Shown: positions 6,688-7,376 of the stretch, piece by piece
Layout: each line of letters starts with the position of its first letter
Position numbering within the stretch: position 1 is the stretch's first letter
Assembly: GCA_016203335.1 (NCBI GenBank)
Contig: JACQNA010000064.1
Coordinates: 1-7,376, forward strand
From: Candidatus Woesearchaeota archaeon
GTDB taxonomy: Archaea > Nanobdellota > Nanobdellia > Woesearchaeales > JACQNA01
Reading direction: 5' to 3'
Length of the DNA: 7,376 nt
Notes under the pieces: model-generated
Databases searched by the model: none
The model's input: only the letters and a program-made list of their open reading frames with translations
Told to the model about the DNA's origin: nothing
Position numbers and translations under genes: made by a program

Positions 6688-6981
6688 ATGGAAAAATCTC
6701 TATTAAGCAGATTGTCGAAAGAGCTGGAAATTCCAGAAAAAAAGATATTAGATGATAGTTTACACGTTTTTCTAGACTCAGAACTAAGAAACGCTTCTGC
6801 TGAAATCTTAAAAATCAGGAAGCAGTTTAATGTTTCTAGCACCGATGAGCTCAAGAAGAAAATTGAATCTGGTAAGATAGAAGAGCATCCAGCATGGGAA
6901 CAGCTGATATATTGGGAAAATCTAAATAAAAGAATTAAGGTGGTAAACCATTGGACGCAGAAATTATCTATCTCAAGCTAA
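6688..6981 (+). CDS. Putative antitoxin partner of TumE-family protein
   Basis: A 97-residue, highly charged, probably all-helical protein. The N-terminal part, IPEKKILDDSLHVFLDSEL (about 15-33), resembles the start of small antitoxins in which a short helical DNA-binding or dimerisation unit precedes a long helix. The rest (ASAEILKIRKQFNVSSTDEL, then EHPAWEQLIYWENL) is of the kind found in the small proteins encoded directly before DUF6516/TumE genes in archaea. It has no signal peptide or membrane segment. The gene overlaps the next one by 31 bases in another frame, strong evidence of a coupled pair. The antitoxin role is inferred from position and partner; DNA binding for autoregulation is possible but not shown. 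The coding sequence is AT-rich compared with 280-6597. Confidence 0.7.
   Translation: MEKSLLSRLSKELEIPEKKILDDSLHVFLDSELRNASAEILKIRKQFNVSSTDELKKKIESGKIEEHPAWEQLIYWENLNKRIKVVNHWTQKLSISS
6937..6944 (+). promoter_or_regulatory. Ribosome binding site supporting the TTG start of the TumE-like gene
   Basis: AAGGTGGT, within the 3' end of the antitoxin-like gene, closely resembles the complement of the archaeal 16S 3' end and lies six bases before TTG at 6951. It supports that non-ATG start. Confidence 0.65.
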
Positions 6982-7316
6982 AAAATATAGCATTGCAAGA
7001 ATTTCCAGATATTGTGGTTTCTGCTTCCCTCACCAAGGGGCCTTTACATACCGTGAAAAGCCTCAGATTATTCTTTGTTGATAACTCCTTCCTTGAAATA
7101 TGGATAAGCGGAAAGAAATATTCGTATCATTGGCAGAGAACAGGCGAAAACATTTATAGGCACGATAACGCGCCGCATAAGAAGCACAAGCACATCAAGA
7201 CTTTTCCTAAACATTTTCATTATGGTTCTGAGAATAACACGAAAGAGAGCAGTATCGCTGACAATCCAGAGGCCGCAATAAGGGAGTTTTTGGGTTTTAT
7301 CAGGAAAAACATATAA
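6951..7316 (+). CDS. TumE-family (DUF6516) toxin-antitoxin system protein
   Basis: A 121-residue protein of the DUF6516/TumE family, the putative toxin of small archaeal and bacterial toxin-antitoxin loci. The family's hallmark is clear: SYHWQ..GENIYRHDNAPH (58-76), then TFPKHFHYGSE (84-94) and a final helix AAIREFLGFIRK (108-119). The N-terminal half (SASLTKGPLHTVKSLRLFF, 24-42) forms the typical beta-rich part. The cluster of His, Asp and Arg in the central motif could be a nuclease-like or nucleic-acid-binding site, but this is inference. It starts at TTG, supported by a good ribosome site and by alignment of the N-terminus with the family's usual length. The 31-base overlap with the upstream gene suggests coupled translation. 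No frameshift or truncation is seen. AT-rich, like its partner. Confidence 0.85.
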   Translation: MDAEIIYLKLKNIALQEFPDIVVSASLTKGPLHTVKSLRLFFVDNSFLEIWISGKKYSYHWQRTGENIYRHDNAPHKKHKHIKTFPKHFHYGSENNTKESSIADNPEAAIREFLGFIRKNI

Positions 7317-7329
7317 CCTCTGCTCAGTG

Positions 7330-7376
7330 CTATCCTAATTTTCCCGCAATCTCCTCAGCCAGCTCGAACCCCTTCA
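7330..7376 (-). CDS. C-terminal fragment of a convergent minus-strand gene (partial)
   Basis: Reading the minus strand from the right edge, an open frame ends with KGFELAEEIAGKLG and a TAG stop at 7330-7332. The peptide has the pattern of an amphipathic C-terminal helix, and its codons (GAG, CTG, GCG, GGG) resemble those of the GC-rich operon rather than the adjacent AT-rich pair. The gene would converge on the TumE-like gene, with 13 bases between the two stops. It is too short to identify, and the rest lies beyond the window. A chance open frame of this length cannot be excluded. Confidence 0.55.
   Translation of the reverse strand, partial: KGFELAEEIAGKLG

Noticed and set aside
1..7376. 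CRISPR array, insertion sequence or long direct repeats
   Set aside because: No regularly spaced repeats, transposase motifs or terminal inverted repeats were seen; the only repeated DNA is the short identity between the tandem epimerases.

Overview
The window reads as archaeal DNA. Three start codons (280, 6688 and, less exactly, 5028) lie behind A/T-rich TATA-like boxes. Two of these boxes are centred about 26 bases upstream of the ATG, the spacing expected for archaeal leaderless transcripts, and no bacterial -35/-10 pairs are evident. The right-hand gene pair belongs to a toxin-antitoxin type common in archaea. The lineage cannot be fixed from the sequence. An uncultivated archaeon, perhaps of the DPANN type, is a guess from gene style only.

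Layout: (1) 11-217, a small AT-rich DUF2283 gene, often part of toxin-antitoxin-like pairs, whose partner would lie off the left edge. (2) 280-4952, a tightly packed, moderately GC-rich operon of five genes: two tandem paralogous extended-SDR epimerase/dehydratases, an inositol monophosphatase/FBPase-superfamily phosphatase, a third canonical extended SDR, and a classical FabG-like SDR. Stop/start overlaps (1269-1272, 3188-3191, 4119-4126) point to translational coupling. (3) 5028-6597, a two-gene unit behind its own TATA box: a Nudix-fold protein with a disrupted Nudix box, and a class I SAM methyltransferase overlapping its end. (4) 6688-7316, an AT-rich overlapping pair: a small helical antitoxin-like protein and a TumE-family (DUF6516) protein starting at TTG. 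(5) 7330-7376, the last 14 codons of a convergent minus-strand gene cut by the window edge.

Working model (inference): the 280-4952 operon makes or modifies an unusual sugar or cyclitol, probably nucleotide-activated and destined for a surface glycan or lipid head group. The extended SDRs would epimerise or dehydrate NDP-sugars, the phosphatase would remove a sugar or cyclitol phosphate, and the FabG-like SDR would carry out a ketone/alcohol step. No glycosyltransferase, nucleotidyltransferase or transporter lies in the window, so substrate and product cannot be named. The AT-rich toxin-antitoxin-like genes on both flanks suggest this is an accessory island or a boundary between transferred segments.
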